From Hyphococcus sp. (GTDB lineage: Bacteria; Pseudomonadota; Alphaproteobacteria; Caulobacterales; Parvularculaceae): a stretch of 64,000 bases of DNA. The DNA is taken from contig JANQRY010000008.1 of the NCBI GenBank assembly GCA_028284345.1, positions 682,001-746,000 of the forward strand, written 5' to 3'. The number at the start of each line of letters is the position of its first letter. The stretch's first letter is position 1. The position numbers and the translations under genes were made by a program. Of this stretch, positions 26,243-34,932 are shown piece after piece. A model generated the notes under the pieces. It was given only the letters and a program-made list of their open reading frames with translations. It was not told the origin of the DNA and ran no database searches.

Positions 26243-26812
26243 TCAGCGGCGCTCGCCCTCGGCGGCGACGCCCCAAAACCCCTCCCGCGGCGCCCAGCCG
26301 CGGACATTCGGCGCTGAAATTTTTACCCAGCCGTCACGGGTTTTTTCCACCCGCGCAATGAGACCGCGGCCAAGCCGCGCTTTTTGCATCGCACCATCAT
26401 GGGGCCGCGCCCGCAGGACCAGGCCGTCCTCCATGACGATGGCGGTCTTCGCCCCGGACAGTTTCGTGCGGTGGATCCAGCATTCGTCGCCTTCCGGATC
26501 GCGGATTTTACGCCAGTGATCGCGCGTTTCGGCGATGACCATCGCCGGCAGGCCGCGGCGGCGATAGGTGATCCGGACCGGATGAGCGAAGGTCGGCCCG
26601 GCCCGGCAGAAGGTCTCCTCCGCTTTCAGCGAGACAAAGCGCGGCACTGGGAGGCCGGACGGCGTATCGAACCGGATTTCCGGAATGGGCGGCGAGGGCG
26701 CTTGCGGATCGCCCGCATGGGCAGTCATATTGAGCGCGCCTAGGGCGACGCTGCAAATCATGATCAGGCGGCGCTGTCGGACGGCGCCTGCTAAAGAGAA
26801 GCATTGGGTCAT
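26243..26812 (-). CDS. Secreted SH3-like domain protein
   Basis: The 189-residue protein has a signal peptide ending about residue 34 (TAHA|GD) and then two bacterial SH3-like segments. The first is CRAGPTFAHPVRITYRRRGLPAMVIAETRDHWRKIRD, followed by CWIHRTKLSG; the second is LVLRARPHDGAMQKARLGRGLIARVEKTRDGWVKISAPN. This matches the alphaproteobacterial SH3 family often placed beside a 2-hydroxyacid dehydrogenase, which here is the divergent gene at 26911. Cell-wall or peptide binding in the periplasm is probable. An internal ATG at 26761 would shorten the n-region. Confidence 0.75.
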   Translation of the reverse strand: MTQCFSLAGAVRQRRLIMICSVALGALNMTAHAGDPQAPSPPIPEIRFDTPSGLPVPRFVSLKAEETFCRAGPTFAHPVRITYRRRGLPAMVIAETRDHWRKIRDPEGDECWIHRTKLSGAKTAIVMEDGLVLRARPHDGAMQKARLGRGLIARVEKTRDGWVKISAPNVRGWAPREGFWGVAAEGERR

Positions 26813-26867
26813 TGGGAAACGGAAACGCCGACATCCATGAAGAAACTGTTACTGCATCACGAAGGCG

Positions 26868-26882
26868 TTAATACCCGGTTAA
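26868..26882. promoter_or_regulatory. CtrA-type box between divergent genes
   Basis: TTAA (26868-26871), the seven bases TACCCGG, and TTAA (26879-26882) match the CtrA consensus exactly. The site is 28 bp before the hydroxyacid dehydrogenase ATG and 55 bp from the SH3-protein start. Its position suits direct activation or repression of one of the two. CtrA control is inference from the motif. Confidence 0.5.
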
Positions 26883-26910
26883 CCGCGCCGGCGATCGCGG
26901 CGGCAAACCC

Positions 26911-27900
26911 ATGACCGGCGCGGTCAAGGTCGCCGTCACCCGCCGCCTGCCGGAGCAGGTTGAAACGCGCCTGTCGGCGCTGTTCGACACCGTGCTCAAC
27001 GATGGGGATGAACCGCTCTCCCAGGCGGCGCTGATCGAACGGGCGCAGGGCGCCGACGTCCTGGCCGCGACCCTTGGCGACAAACTCGACGCCGCCTTTT
27101 TTGACGCCGTCGGCGACCGGTTGAAACTCGTCGCCAATTTCGGCGCCGGGATCGACCATATCGACGTGGCGGCCGCCAACGCCAAAGGCGTCACCGTCAC
27201 CAATACGCCGTCGGTGCTCGCCGAAGACGCCGCGGACATGGCCATGGCGCTTATCCTCGCCGTGCCGCGCCGGCTGGTGGAGGGGGTGACGGCGTTGCGC
27301 GAGGGAAAATTCGAAGGCTGGTCCCCGACCTGGATGCTGGGTCGGCGCGTGCGCGGCAAGAAGCTCGGCATTATCGGTCTCGGCCGCGTCGGCGAGGCGA
27401 TCGCCCGGCGGGCGCGGGCCTTCGGCCTCTCGGTTCATTATCACAACCGCAATCCGATTAATCCGCATATGGAGGAAGAACTGGAAGCGACCTACTGGGA
27501 CAGCCTCGATCAGATGCTGGCCCATGTGGATATCGTTTCAGTCAATTGTCCGCATACCCCGGCGACGTTTCATTTGCTCTCGCGCCGCCGGCTCGAACTG
27601 ATGCCGCCCCACGCTTATCTCGTGAACATATCGCGCGGCGAAATCGTCGATGAAACGGCGCTGGCGGACATGATCGAGGCGGGCCGGCTCGCCGGCGCCG
27701 GTCTTGACGTTTATGAACGCGGCGGCCCGAACGACAAGCTGCTGGGTCTTTCCAATGTCGTCCTCCTGCCGCATATGGCGTCGGCGACGGTGGAGAGCCG
27801 GATCGAAATGGGCGAGCGGGTGATCATCAACATCAAGATGTTCGCCGACGGCCATAAGCCCCCGGACCGGGTCATCCTTGGCCTGGACGAGGACTTCTGA
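26911..27900 (+). CDS. D-isomer-specific 2-hydroxyacid dehydrogenase
   Basis: The 329-residue protein is an NAD(P)-dependent dehydrogenase of the glyoxylate/hydroxypyruvate reductase type. It has FGAGIDHIDVAAANAKGV, the cofactor motif GLGRVGEAIARRA at about residues 152-164, and the catalytic arginine in VNISRGEIVDE. A glutamate and a histidine near LLPHMASAT complete the active site. The exact substrate is not decided by sequence. There is no clear ribosome-binding site before the ATG. A CtrA box lies just upstream. Confidence 0.92.
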   Translation: MTGAVKVAVTRRLPEQVETRLSALFDTVLNDGDEPLSQAALIERAQGADVLAATLGDKLDAAFFDAVGDRLKLVANFGAGIDHIDVAAANAKGVTVTNTPSVLAEDAADMAMALILAVPRRLVEGVTALREGKFEGWSPTWMLGRRVRGKKLGIIGLGRVGEAIARRARAFGLSVHYHNRNPINPHMEEELEATYWDSLDQMLAHVDIVSVNCPHTPATFHLLSRRRLELMPPHAYLVNISRGEIVDETALADMIEAGRLAGAGLDVYERGGPNDKLLGLSNVVLLPHMASATVESRIEMGERVIINIKMFADGHKPPDRVILGLDEDF

Positions 27901-27990
27901 CCAAAGACAGTGTTCTTACCCGGCGGTTTGTCGGCGCCGGCGGGCGGCGCGGTGCCTATCTACGCGTTCGCCGACATTGAGAGGAAACCC

Positions 27991-28608
27991 ATGGGATTTT
28001 ACAGCGACCACATTGAGCCGCGCGTCGTATCCGCCGTCTGCGGCATGAAGGCGATCTCCCGGGAGCGCGCCCGCATGGCGCCGGAGGCGGCGGGGCGGGT
28101 CCTCGAAATCGGGTTCGGCTCCGGCCATAATGTTCCGTATTACGATCATTCGAAGATCACCCGCCTCTTCGCGCTGGAGCCGTCCGCCGCCTGGCGCCGC
28201 CTTGGCGAAAAACGCGTCGCCGGCCTGCCGTTCCCGGTTGAATGGCTCGACCTGCCGGGCGAGGAAATCCCGCTCGAAGATCATTCCGTCGATACGGTGC
28301 TGGTGACCTTCGCCCTTTGCACGATACCGGATGTGGAGACCGCCCTTGCGGGGATGCGGCGCGTCCTTAGGCGCGGCGGCAAGCTGGTTTTTGTCGAGCA
28401 CGGCGCCGCGCCCGACGCCGGCGTCGCCCGCTGGCAGGATCGCCTCAACGGCGTCTGGGGCAAGCTCGCCGGCGGGTGCCATCTTAACCGCGATCCCGTT
28501 TCACTCATTCGCAAGAATGGTTACCGGCTCGACAATGCAACGGCGCATTACCTGCCGCGGATGCCGAAAATCGCCGGCTTCGTCAGCTCGGGCGTCGCTT
28601 TCCGGTAA
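27991..28608 (+). CDS. Class I SAM-dependent methyltransferase
   Basis: The 205-residue protein has the methyltransferase fold. The cofactor motif is RVLEIGFGSGHNVPYYDHS, an acidic loop around LFALEPSAAWRR follows, and the motif IV region is DTVLVTFALCTIPD. It resembles the METTL7/phosphatidylethanolamine methyltransferase-like group that modifies lipids or small molecules; the substrate is unknown. ATG 27991 follows GAGAGGAAACCC, a good ribosome-binding site. It lies 90 nt after the dehydrogenase in the same direction. Confidence 0.85.
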   Translation: MGFYSDHIEPRVVSAVCGMKAISRERARMAPEAAGRVLEIGFGSGHNVPYYDHSKITRLFALEPSAAWRRLGEKRVAGLPFPVEWLDLPGEEIPLEDHSVDTVLVTFALCTIPDVETALAGMRRVLRRGGKLVFVEHGAAPDAGVARWQDRLNGVWGKLAGGCHLNRDPVSLIRKNGYRLDNATAHYLPRMPKIAGFVSSGVAFR

Positions 28609-28724
28609 CACCCGCTCACGGTTCTGCGACAATTCAAAAAATTTAGTTGAATCGCAAACGTCTCTGCGCAAATTCTCGAGGCTGGCGGCGTAGCGCCGTC
28701 GGGTGTGGTTGGAAAGTTCAGCGC

Positions 28725-29186
28725 GTGCGCCGTTTATTGTTCACATCGTTGTTGATTGCTCTCGCAGGCTCCGCATGGGCGGAACCGGCTGAGCCGGCCA
28801 ACCTGTTTGCGTTGAAGGCCGACGGGCCGGTCGCCGCGGTGCGGGCCAATTTCGACGCCGAGCCCGGTCAGGCCGTCCGTATAACGATCTATGACAGCGC
28901 CGAACAGTTTCTGGAAAAACCCTACGCCAAACGAAACGGCCGCATCGACGAAAGCGGGCTCGCCATCGTGCCCCTCGACGATATCGAGCCGGGCGAATAT
29001 TCCCTTGCCGCCTATCTCGATGAAAACGGCGACGGCAAGCTCAACCGCGGCAAGATCCTCGGTTTCCCGAAAGAGCCGGTCGCCTTTTCCAACGGCGTTA
29101 AGCCCAAGCTGGGCAAGCCAAGCTTCGACGAGACCAAGGTCGCTGTCGGAACCGACAGCATTGTCGTGATTACCCTCGACGATTAG
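28725..29186 (+). CDS. Secreted DUF2141 protein
   Basis: The 153-residue protein starts at GTG 28725, with GGAAAG upstream, and has a clear signal peptide (RRLLFTSLLIALAGSAWA|EP). The mature part is a small beta-sandwich with FDAEPGQAVRITIYDSAEQFLEKPYAK and GEYSLAAYLDENGDGKLNRGKILGFPKEPVAFSNG. The latter is the typical DUF2141 calcium-loop-like DENGDGK and the FGFPxE motif. The family is periplasmic with unknown function. The preceding 116 bp (28609-28724) contain nothing I can name. Confidence 0.85.
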   Translation: MRRLLFTSLLIALAGSAWAEPAEPANLFALKADGPVAAVRANFDAEPGQAVRITIYDSAEQFLEKPYAKRNGRIDESGLAIVPLDDIEPGEYSLAAYLDENGDGKLNRGKILGFPKEPVAFSNGVKPKLGKPSFDETKVAVGTDSIVVITLDD

Positions 29187-29198
29187 GGATTCGGTCTC

Positions 29199-29855
29199 CT
29201 AGTTCTCAGTCTCAGAACTTCCCCGCCGCTTAAATTCCGCTTCGATTTCGATATCCACCGCGTCGGCAAGGACGCCCGAAAACCGGTCAACGCCGAAATC
29301 AGATCGGTTGACCCGGCCTTTTGCGGAAAAGCCGACAAAATAGCCGCCGCCGCGCAAGTAATCCCGTGCGCCGCCGTTAAAGACGACGGCGAGCGTCGTC
29401 GGTACTGTGACGCCGTGCAGGGTCAGATCCCCGGTCATGGTTCCAGTGTTGTCGCCCGTGATTTCGATCGCAGTTGAACGAAAGCGCGCTTGCGGAAATT
29501 GTTCGGCGTCGAACCAATCCGGGCCGGTCAGGGTTTCGGCGAAGGCGTCATTGGCGATGTCCAGACTAGCGACGTCGATCACCGCCTCGATAGACGAATT
29601 GGCGGGATCGGCCTCGTCGAAATCAAGGCTTGCATCGAAGATTTCAAATCGCCCGACAAATAGCGAATAGGAGAGATGGTCGATCTTGAACAGGAGCGAC
29701 GCATGTTTCTTATCGAGCGCATAGGCGCCGTCTCTCAACGCCGTCGCGTCGGCGTCGGTCTCCGGCGCCAGCATTGGCGCGAGCGTTGTCGCGCAAGAGG
29801 CGGATGCAAGACACGCGAGTCCTGTCAAAGCGAGTTTTGGATCGGGAAAAAACAT
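29199..29855 (-). CDS. YceI-family lipoprotein
   Basis: The 218-residue protein has a lipoprotein signal ending LASASC, with the cysteine near residue 20, followed by a YceI lipocalin-like beta barrel. The barrel includes YALDKKHASLLFKIDHLSYSLFVGRFEIFDASLDFD, GDLTLHGVTVPTTLAVVFNG and RSDFGVDRFSG. YceI barrels bind long polyisoprenoid or similar lipids. GGGGAG lies upstream of the ATG. Membrane anchoring is less usual for the family, which is often plainly secreted. It lies 20 nt after the MoeB-like gene in the same direction. Confidence 0.85.
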   Translation of the reverse strand: MFFPDPKLALTGLACLASASCATTLAPMLAPETDADATALRDGAYALDKKHASLLFKIDHLSYSLFVGRFEIFDASLDFDEADPANSSIEAVIDVASLDIANDAFAETLTGPDWFDAEQFPQARFRSTAIEITGDNTGTMTGDLTLHGVTVPTTLAVVFNGGARDYLRGGGYFVGFSAKGRVNRSDFGVDRFSGVLADAVDIEIEAEFKRRGSSETEN

Positions 29856-29875
29856 TGTCAGCTCCCCTTTTTGGG

Positions 29876-30640
29876 TCAGGACGCCAGCGAACTGCAATCT
29901 TTGCAGGCTGGGTCCGCCTTCAATGAAACGTCTCGCCAACGCCCCCGCAGACCGTCGAATAGCATGACGCGGCCGGCAAGACTGTCCCCGAGTAGTAACA
30001 ATTGCTTGATTGCCTCCATCGCCGCGACGGCGCCGACGACGCCGGTCACCGCGCCGAGGACCCCTTCCTCCGCGCAGTTCGCCTGTTGGTCGCGCGGCGG
30101 CTCTTCGGGAACGAAACAGCGATAGCAAGGCAAGACGCCCGGCGCTTCGTAGGGTTTAAAGAGCGATAGCTGGCCCTCGAAGCGCCCGACGGCGGCCGAC
30201 AGCAGGGGCTTTTTGGCGGCGATGCAGGCGGCGTTGAGCGCGTAGCGTGTTGCGAAGTTGTCGACCCCTTCAACCACGAGATCGTAGTTCTCGATCATTG
30301 GACCCGCATTGTCGGCGTCGATCCGCTCGCGATGGAGGACGATGTTCACATGGGGGTTCAGCGCGGCGACGAATTTGGCGGCGGCGTCGGTTTTGGCCCG
30401 GCCGATATCGGCGGTCCTGAAAATCACCTGCCGCTGCAAATTGGAAAGGGAGACTTCATCGTCATCGCAGACGCCGATGGTGCCGACCCCGGCGGCGGCG
30501 AGATATTGGATGATCGGCGCGCCGAGCCCGCCGGCGCCGACCACAAGGACGCGGCTCCCGATCAGCTTCTGCTGCCCCTGGCCGCCGACCTCGCGCAACA
30601 GAATGTGCCGGGCGTAGCGTTCGCGTTCGTCTTCGTTCAT
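29876..30640 (-). CDS. moeB: MoeB/ThiF-type adenylyltransferase
   Basis: The 254-residue protein is an E1-like enzyme that adenylates the C-terminus of a small sulfur carrier (MoaD or ThiS). It has the ATP-binding VVGAGGLGAPIIQYLAAAGVG at about residues 33-53, the DDDEVSLSNLQRQVIF loop, and two CxxC pairs (CYRC and CKDC) for structural zinc. Length and absence of a rhodanese domain fit MoeB; ThiF cannot be excluded, as no molybdopterin or thiamine genes are adjacent. It probably shares a leftward transcript with the YceI gene. Confidence 0.88.
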   Translation of the reverse strand: MNEDERERYARHILLREVGGQGQQKLIGSRVLVVGAGGLGAPIIQYLAAAGVGTIGVCDDDEVSLSNLQRQVIFRTADIGRAKTDAAAKFVAALNPHVNIVLHRERIDADNAGPMIENYDLVVEGVDNFATRYALNAACIAAKKPLLSAAVGRFEGQLSLFKPYEAPGVLPCYRCFVPEEPPRDQQANCAEEGVLGAVTGVVGAVAAMEAIKQLLLLGDSLAGRVMLFDGLRGRWRDVSLKADPACKDCSSLAS

Positions 30641-30681
30641 GGGCGCACCCTACGCCTCGGCTCATGACGCGCTCAAGCCGG

Positions 30682-30710
30682 TTGACGCAAGCGTGACCGA
30701 CGGGCGATAT
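30682..30710 (+). promoter_or_regulatory. Promoter immediately upstream of the ABC ATPase gene
   Basis: TTGACG (30682-30687), a 17-nt spacer and CGATAT (30705-30710) end only 8 nt before the ATG at 30719. The transcript start would fall about 1-2 nt before the start codon, so the mRNA may be leaderless. No ribosome-binding site is visible upstream of the ATG. Confidence 0.4.
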
Positions 30711-30718
30711 CGCGCGCC

Positions 30719-31666
30719 ATGAGCGACGCCAATCCCGATATCGCAATTTCCGCCAGGGGCCTGCGCAAAATCTATCGCGGCGCCGGCAAGACGCCCGCCA
30801 AGGAAGCGCTGAAAGGCGTCGATCTCTCCATCCGCACCGGCTCGATTTTCGGCCTGCTCGGCCCCAACGGCGCCGGCAAATCGACCTTCATCAATATCCT
30901 CGCCGGGCTGGTGACAAAGACCGAAGGCGAGGTGCGGGTCTGGGGGTTTGATATCGACCGCAATGCGCGCCAGGTCCGCGCTTCCCTCGGCGTCGTGCCG
31001 CAGGAAATCAACATGGACGTCTTCTTCACGCCCAAGGAAGCGCTGGAGATTCAGGCCGGCCTTTATGGCGTGCCGAAATCGAAACGGCGCACCATGGAGA
31101 TCCTCACCGCGCTGGGCCTCGCCGACAAGGCGTCGGCCTATGTGCGCCAGCTTTCCGGCGGCATGAAGCGCCGGCTCCTGGTCGCCAAGGCGATGGTGCA
31201 TTCCCCGCCGATCCTTATTCTCGACGAGCCGACCGCCGGCGTCGACATCGAACTCCGGAAACAGCTTTGGGACTATGTGCTGGAGCTCCACGCGCAAGGG
31301 GTCACGATTGTTCTGACCACGCACTATCTCGAAGAGGCGCAGGAGCTTTGCGAGGAAATCGCCATCATTCATGAAGGCGACGTCGTCGCCTGCGAGCCGA
31401 CGGAAAAGCTCATCGCCTCGCTCGATTCAAAAACGCTCATGGTGACGCCCCTTGCCGAACTCGCCGCCGCGCCGGATCTTGGCGCCTTCAGCGCCGAGCT
31501 GAAACCGGACGGCCGCCTCGCCATTCCCTATCAGCCGTCAAAGGCTGAAGTCGCCGACATTCTCGAACGCCTCTCCGGCGCCGGGGTCGGCGTCAAGGAT
31601 CTGTCGACGGTGGAATCGGACCTCGAAGACGTCTTTCTGGAACTCACCTACCGCCGGGCGGGGTAA
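30719..31666 (+). CDS. ABC transporter ATP-binding protein
   Basis: The 315-residue protein is a nucleotide-binding subunit of the drug/lipid or Nod-type export class. It has Walker A GPNGAGKST (about residue 47), the signature LSGGMKRR and Walker B ILILDEPTAGVD, followed by a C-terminal accessory region. The permease gene that normally follows is missing; the next gene is a secreted VWA protein. The permease may lie elsewhere or be encoded by an unlinked gene. A promoter directly upstream suggests a separate, leaderless transcript. Confidence 0.92.
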   Translation: MSDANPDIAISARGLRKIYRGAGKTPAKEALKGVDLSIRTGSIFGLLGPNGAGKSTFINILAGLVTKTEGEVRVWGFDIDRNARQVRASLGVVPQEINMDVFFTPKEALEIQAGLYGVPKSKRRTMEILTALGLADKASAYVRQLSGGMKRRLLVAKAMVHSPPILILDEPTAGVDIELRKQLWDYVLELHAQGVTIVLTTHYLEEAQELCEEIAIIHEGDVVACEPTEKLIASLDSKTLMVTPLAELAAAPDLGAFSAELKPDGRLAIPYQPSKAEVADILERLSGAGVGVKDLSTVESDLEDVFLELTYRRAG

Positions 31667-31758
31667 GGCATTGGGCCCCGGTCGGATTTCCGTCCTCATT
31701 TGCCTCAGCGTCAATTTCCGTTAACCTCGTTCCCCATTGATTTTGAAGGGGGATCGAC

Positions 31759-33984
31759 ATGATGCGCGCTTTTCTCGCCGCTTTTTTCCTGTTCGCCGTC
31801 ACGCCCGCCGTCGCCGAGGAAGGCGACGCCATTCTCGTCCTTGACGCCTCGGGCTCCATGTGGGGCCAGATCGACGGCGAGGCGAAAATCGGCATTGCGA
31901 AATCGGTGCTCGGCGATCTCCTGGGCGAGTTGCCGGCGGAGCGCCGCCTTGGCCTCATCGCTTACGGCCATCGGCGCAAGGGCGATTGCAGCGACATTGA
32001 GGAACTCGCCGCTGTCGGCGCCGACCGTGCGGCCATCGCCGCCGCTGTCGAGGGCATCAGCCCCAAGGGCAAAACGCCCATGGCGGCGTCGGTAAAACTC
32101 GCGGCGGAAAAACTGAAGTCCACGGAAGAAAAGGCGACCGTCGTCCTCATCAGCGACGGCATTGAAACCTGCGAGCCCGACCCCTGCGGCGTCGCTGCGT
32201 CGCTCGAACAGGCGGGGGTTGATTTCACGGTTCACGTGGTCGGCTTCGACGTCACGGAAGAAAACGCCGAGGCGCAATTGCAATGCCTCGCGGAGAACAC
32301 CGGCGGAAAATATATCTCCGCGTCAAACGCCGACGAACTGGGCGCCGCCCTTGAAACGACCGTCGCCGCCGCGCCGGAGCCTGTCTCCGAAACCAAGGTG
32401 CGGTTGCGCGCCACGGAACTTGAAGGCGGCGTTGTCATCGAAGAGGGGCTGACCTGGACGGTGACGCCGCGTCTCGGCGGCGAGCCGGTGGTGCAGGAGG
32501 CGGGCGCCGGCGTCCTCGATGTGGAGATTGCGCCGGGCGCCTATGACGTGGCGGTGGAGCGCCCGTCCGACGGTCTCAAAGGCACGCAGGAGCGCGTCGT
32601 TATTCGCGAAAACACCTGGAAGACGGTGACCATCGCGCTGACCTTCCCGGTCGAGGCGACCGTCGCCGCCGATCCCGGCGGCGAGGTCATGGCGGGGACA
32701 AACATCCTCGTTCACTGGACGGGCCCCGACCGGAAAGGCGACTACATCACCATCGTCGAAAAGGGCGCCGATAACGGCAGATACGGGACCTACGCCTATA
32801 CGCGGCAAGGCGATCCGGCGGAGTTGCGCATGCCGGTTGAACCGGGGGACTATGAAGTCCGTTACATGCTGGGTCAGCCGATCCGCACCCTCGCCAGCAT
32901 CGACATCACCGCGACGCCGGCCGAAGCGACGCTTGTCGCCCCCGACGAAGCGATTGCGGGCGAGGAGATCGCCGTCGAATTCACCGGACCGCCGGCCGGG
33001 TCCGGCGACTGGATCACGGTGGTTGAGCCCGACGCCGACGACAAGGCGTATAAGAATTATCATTATACAAAGCAGGGCAGCCCCGGAACATTGCGCATGC
33101 CGCTGGAGGCGGGCGAGTACGAACTGCGCTTCGTGCAAGGCAATAAAAAGGTGCTCGCGCGACGGCCGATCACGGTGACCGCCGCCGTCGCGACCATATC
33201 CGGCCCGGAAACGGCTATCGCCGGGGAAGAGGTCAGCGTTGAATTCACCGGGCCTGAGCCGGCGTCCGGCGACTGGATCACGGTCGTTGCGCCCGATGCG
33301 GCGCCCAACAAATATGGCGACTATCACTATACGCGACAGGGCAGTCCCGGCGAGGTGCGCATGCCGCTTGAGGCGGGCGAATACGAACTGCGCTTCGTGC
33401 AAGGCAATAAGAAGGTCATCGCCCGCCAGCCCATCACGGTGACCGAAGCGGTCGCGACCCTGGAGGCGAAGGACACGGCGATCGCCGGGGAAACGGTGAG
33501 CGTTGACTTTACCGGGCCGAAGCCCGCCTCCGGCGACTGGATCACCGTGACGGCGCCGGATGCCGAAGAAAAGAAGTATACAGACTACGCCTATACGAAG
33601 CAGGGCAGCCCGGCGAAAATCCGTATGCCCCTTGACGCCGGCGCCTATGAACTTCGCTTTGTGCAGGCCAACAAAAAAGTCATTGCCCGCCGGCCCATCG
33701 CCGTTACGGAAGCGACGGCGACCCTTGACGGACCGGCCTCGGTTCCCGCCGGCGGTTATGTTAAAATCCCATTTACCGGCCCGCCGCCGGGCAATGGCGA
33801 TTATATTGCCATTTCAAAACTGGGTTCTGACGATCTCAAATATGAAAGCTACACCACGTCGAAAGCGGGCAGCCCGGCGAATGTCCGTGTGCCGAAAGAA
33901 CCGGGCGACTATGAAATCCGCTTTATTCACGGCAACAAAAAGGTGCTGGCCCGGGCGCCGCTGACGATCACGCCAGCGGAGTAG
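31759..33984 (+). CDS. Secreted von Willebrand factor A protein with five tandem beta repeats
   Basis: The 741-residue protein has a signal peptide (cleavage near residue 19, PAVA|EE) and then a VWA domain (about 23-210) with an intact metal site, DASGS at 29-33 and SDGIE later. A linker domain (about 215-297) follows. Five repeats of about 88 residues then run to the end (from about nt 32650, 32920, 33187, 33451 and 33715). Each repeat has AGEEVSVEFTGP, SGDWITV, a Y..Y.YT.QGSP segment and LEAGEYELRFV. It is probably periplasmic or surface-bound and adhesive or ligand-binding; the function is unknown. GAAGGGGG precedes the ATG. Confidence 0.85.
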   Translation: MMRAFLAAFFLFAVTPAVAEEGDAILVLDASGSMWGQIDGEAKIGIAKSVLGDLLGELPAERRLGLIAYGHRRKGDCSDIEELAAVGADRAAIAAAVEGISPKGKTPMAASVKLAAEKLKSTEEKATVVLISDGIETCEPDPCGVAASLEQAGVDFTVHVVGFDVTEENAEAQLQCLAENTGGKYISASNADELGAALETTVAAAPEPVSETKVRLRATELEGGVVIEEGLTWTVTPRLGGEPVVQEAGAGVLDVEIAPGAYDVAVERPSDGLKGTQERVVIRENTWKTVTIALTFPVEATVAADPGGEVMAGTNILVHWTGPDRKGDYITIVEKGADNGRYGTYAYTRQGDPAELRMPVEPGDYEVRYMLGQPIRTLASIDITATPAEATLVAPDEAIAGEEIAVEFTGPPAGSGDWITVVEPDADDKAYKNYHYTKQGSPGTLRMPLEAGEYELRFVQGNKKVLARRPITVTAAVATISGPETAIAGEEVSVEFTGPEPASGDWITVVAPDAAPNKYGDYHYTRQGSPGEVRMPLEAGEYELRFVQGNKKVIARQPITVTEAVATLEAKDTAIAGETVSVDFTGPKPASGDWITVTAPDAEEKKYTDYAYTKQGSPAKIRMPLDAGAYELRFVQANKKVIARRPIAVTEATATLDGPASVPAGGYVKIPFTGPPPGNGDYIAISKLGSDDLKYESYTTSKAGSPANVRVPKEPGDYEIRFIHGNKKVLARAPLTITPAE
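32650..33980 (+). repeat. Five intragenic tandem repeats of about 265 bp
   Basis: The 3' half of the VWA gene is built from five in-frame units of about 264-267 bp. Units 2 to 4 are closest to each other, sharing runs such as GCGGGCGA.TACGAACTGCGCTTCGTGCAAGGCAATAA. The first and last units have drifted most. This is protein-domain duplication rather than a mobile repeat, but it offers sites for recombination that would change domain number. Confidence 0.8.
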
Positions 33985-34918
33985 GCCCGGGAATAGGTGT
34001 TGCGGCCATATAGGACGCGTCGCCGGACAGTCCCATGGCGCGGCGGCGCAACGCGTCGGCCGCGGCTGCCGGAGTGCCTTCCAAATCGCCCGGATCAATC
34101 GCCGGCCCGAAGGCGATTCTGTACGGCTTGTTCTTCTTGTTCAGCAATTCGTGGAACAGGGTGATGTCGCGCAACTCCGTGTTGATGCGCCAGAACCAGT
34201 AATAGAGCCAAGAATTGCGCATGACGATTTTCGCCGGCACGATCGGGCATTGATATTTCCGCGCGAAGGATACGACGGAGCCGAGCCAGGGTTGTTCGGT
34301 GAGCTGCCGGTCGTCGTCCATGAAGGCGAGCCGCCCCGACGGAAAGAGGACGACGCACCGGTCCGCTTGGAATGCGGCGCGCGCTTCCGTGAGTGTTTCG
34401 CGGGACGAGGTGGGGTTGCGGTCTTCAGGCCGCCACACGACGGGAATGATCATATCGGCGATGCCCGGCGCGGCGCGGATGGCGTCGCGATTAGCAAAGA
34501 ACGTCATGTCCGGCCGAACGGATTTCAATGCGTCATACATGGCGACGCCGTCGGGAATGCCGGTCGGGTGGGTCGAGGCGATCAGCACGCGCCCTTCCCG
34601 CGGCACATGTTCAAGACCGGAAACGGACAGATCGATATCGAGAAGGTCGCTGACATAGTCGAACACGCCGGACGCGTCGTAATTGGCGATGTCGTCGGCC
34701 ATCTTTACGGCGGGTCCGTAAAGCAGGATCGGATAGAGAATGGATTTATAAAGCGGCCAGAGCGGGGAATGCATCAACCGGTCCGCGCGCTCCTCGATCA
34801 GCTCATCGACGATGTGCTTGGCTTCTTCCCGCGTGCGCGGATCGATTTGGGCGTTGGCGTCCAAGGCGCGTCTCGTTGCTCCCCGTGCGAAAGCGTTTCG
34901 CGAAGTCAGGATGCGCAC
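33968..34918 (-). CDS. PlsC-like 1-acyl-glycerol-phosphate acyltransferase family protein
   Basis: The 316-residue protein has the lysophospholipid acyltransferase fold. The catalytic HX4D-type motif reads HPTGIPD (about residue 116), later blocks include FANRDAIRAAPGIADMIIPVVW and LFPSGRLAF, and a hydrophobic segment near residues 55-75 may attach it to the membrane. It differs from housekeeping PlsC in length and motif wording, so the acyl acceptor is uncertain. Its stop overlaps the end of the VWA gene by 17 nt, tail-to-tail. It shares direction with a small membrane protein gene 14 nt upstream. Confidence 0.75.
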   Translation of the reverse strand: MRILTSRNAFARGATRRALDANAQIDPRTREEAKHIVDELIEERADRLMHSPLWPLYKSILYPILLYGPAVKMADDIANYDASGVFDYVSDLLDIDLSVSGLEHVPREGRVLIASTHPTGIPDGVAMYDALKSVRPDMTFFANRDAIRAAPGIADMIIPVVWRPEDRNPTSSRETLTEARAAFQADRCVVLFPSGRLAFMDDDRQLTEQPWLGSVVSFARKYQCPIVPAKIVMRNSWLYYWFWRINTELRDITLFHELLNKKNKPYRIAFGPAIDPGDLEGTPAAAADALRRRAMGLSGDASYMAATPIPGPTPLA

Positions 34919-34932
34919 TATATCAGATTCCC

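Noticed and set aside
32323..33402. 359-codon open frame antisense to the VWA repeats
   Set aside because: It repeats because the VWA units repeat. The translation is typical antisense composition.
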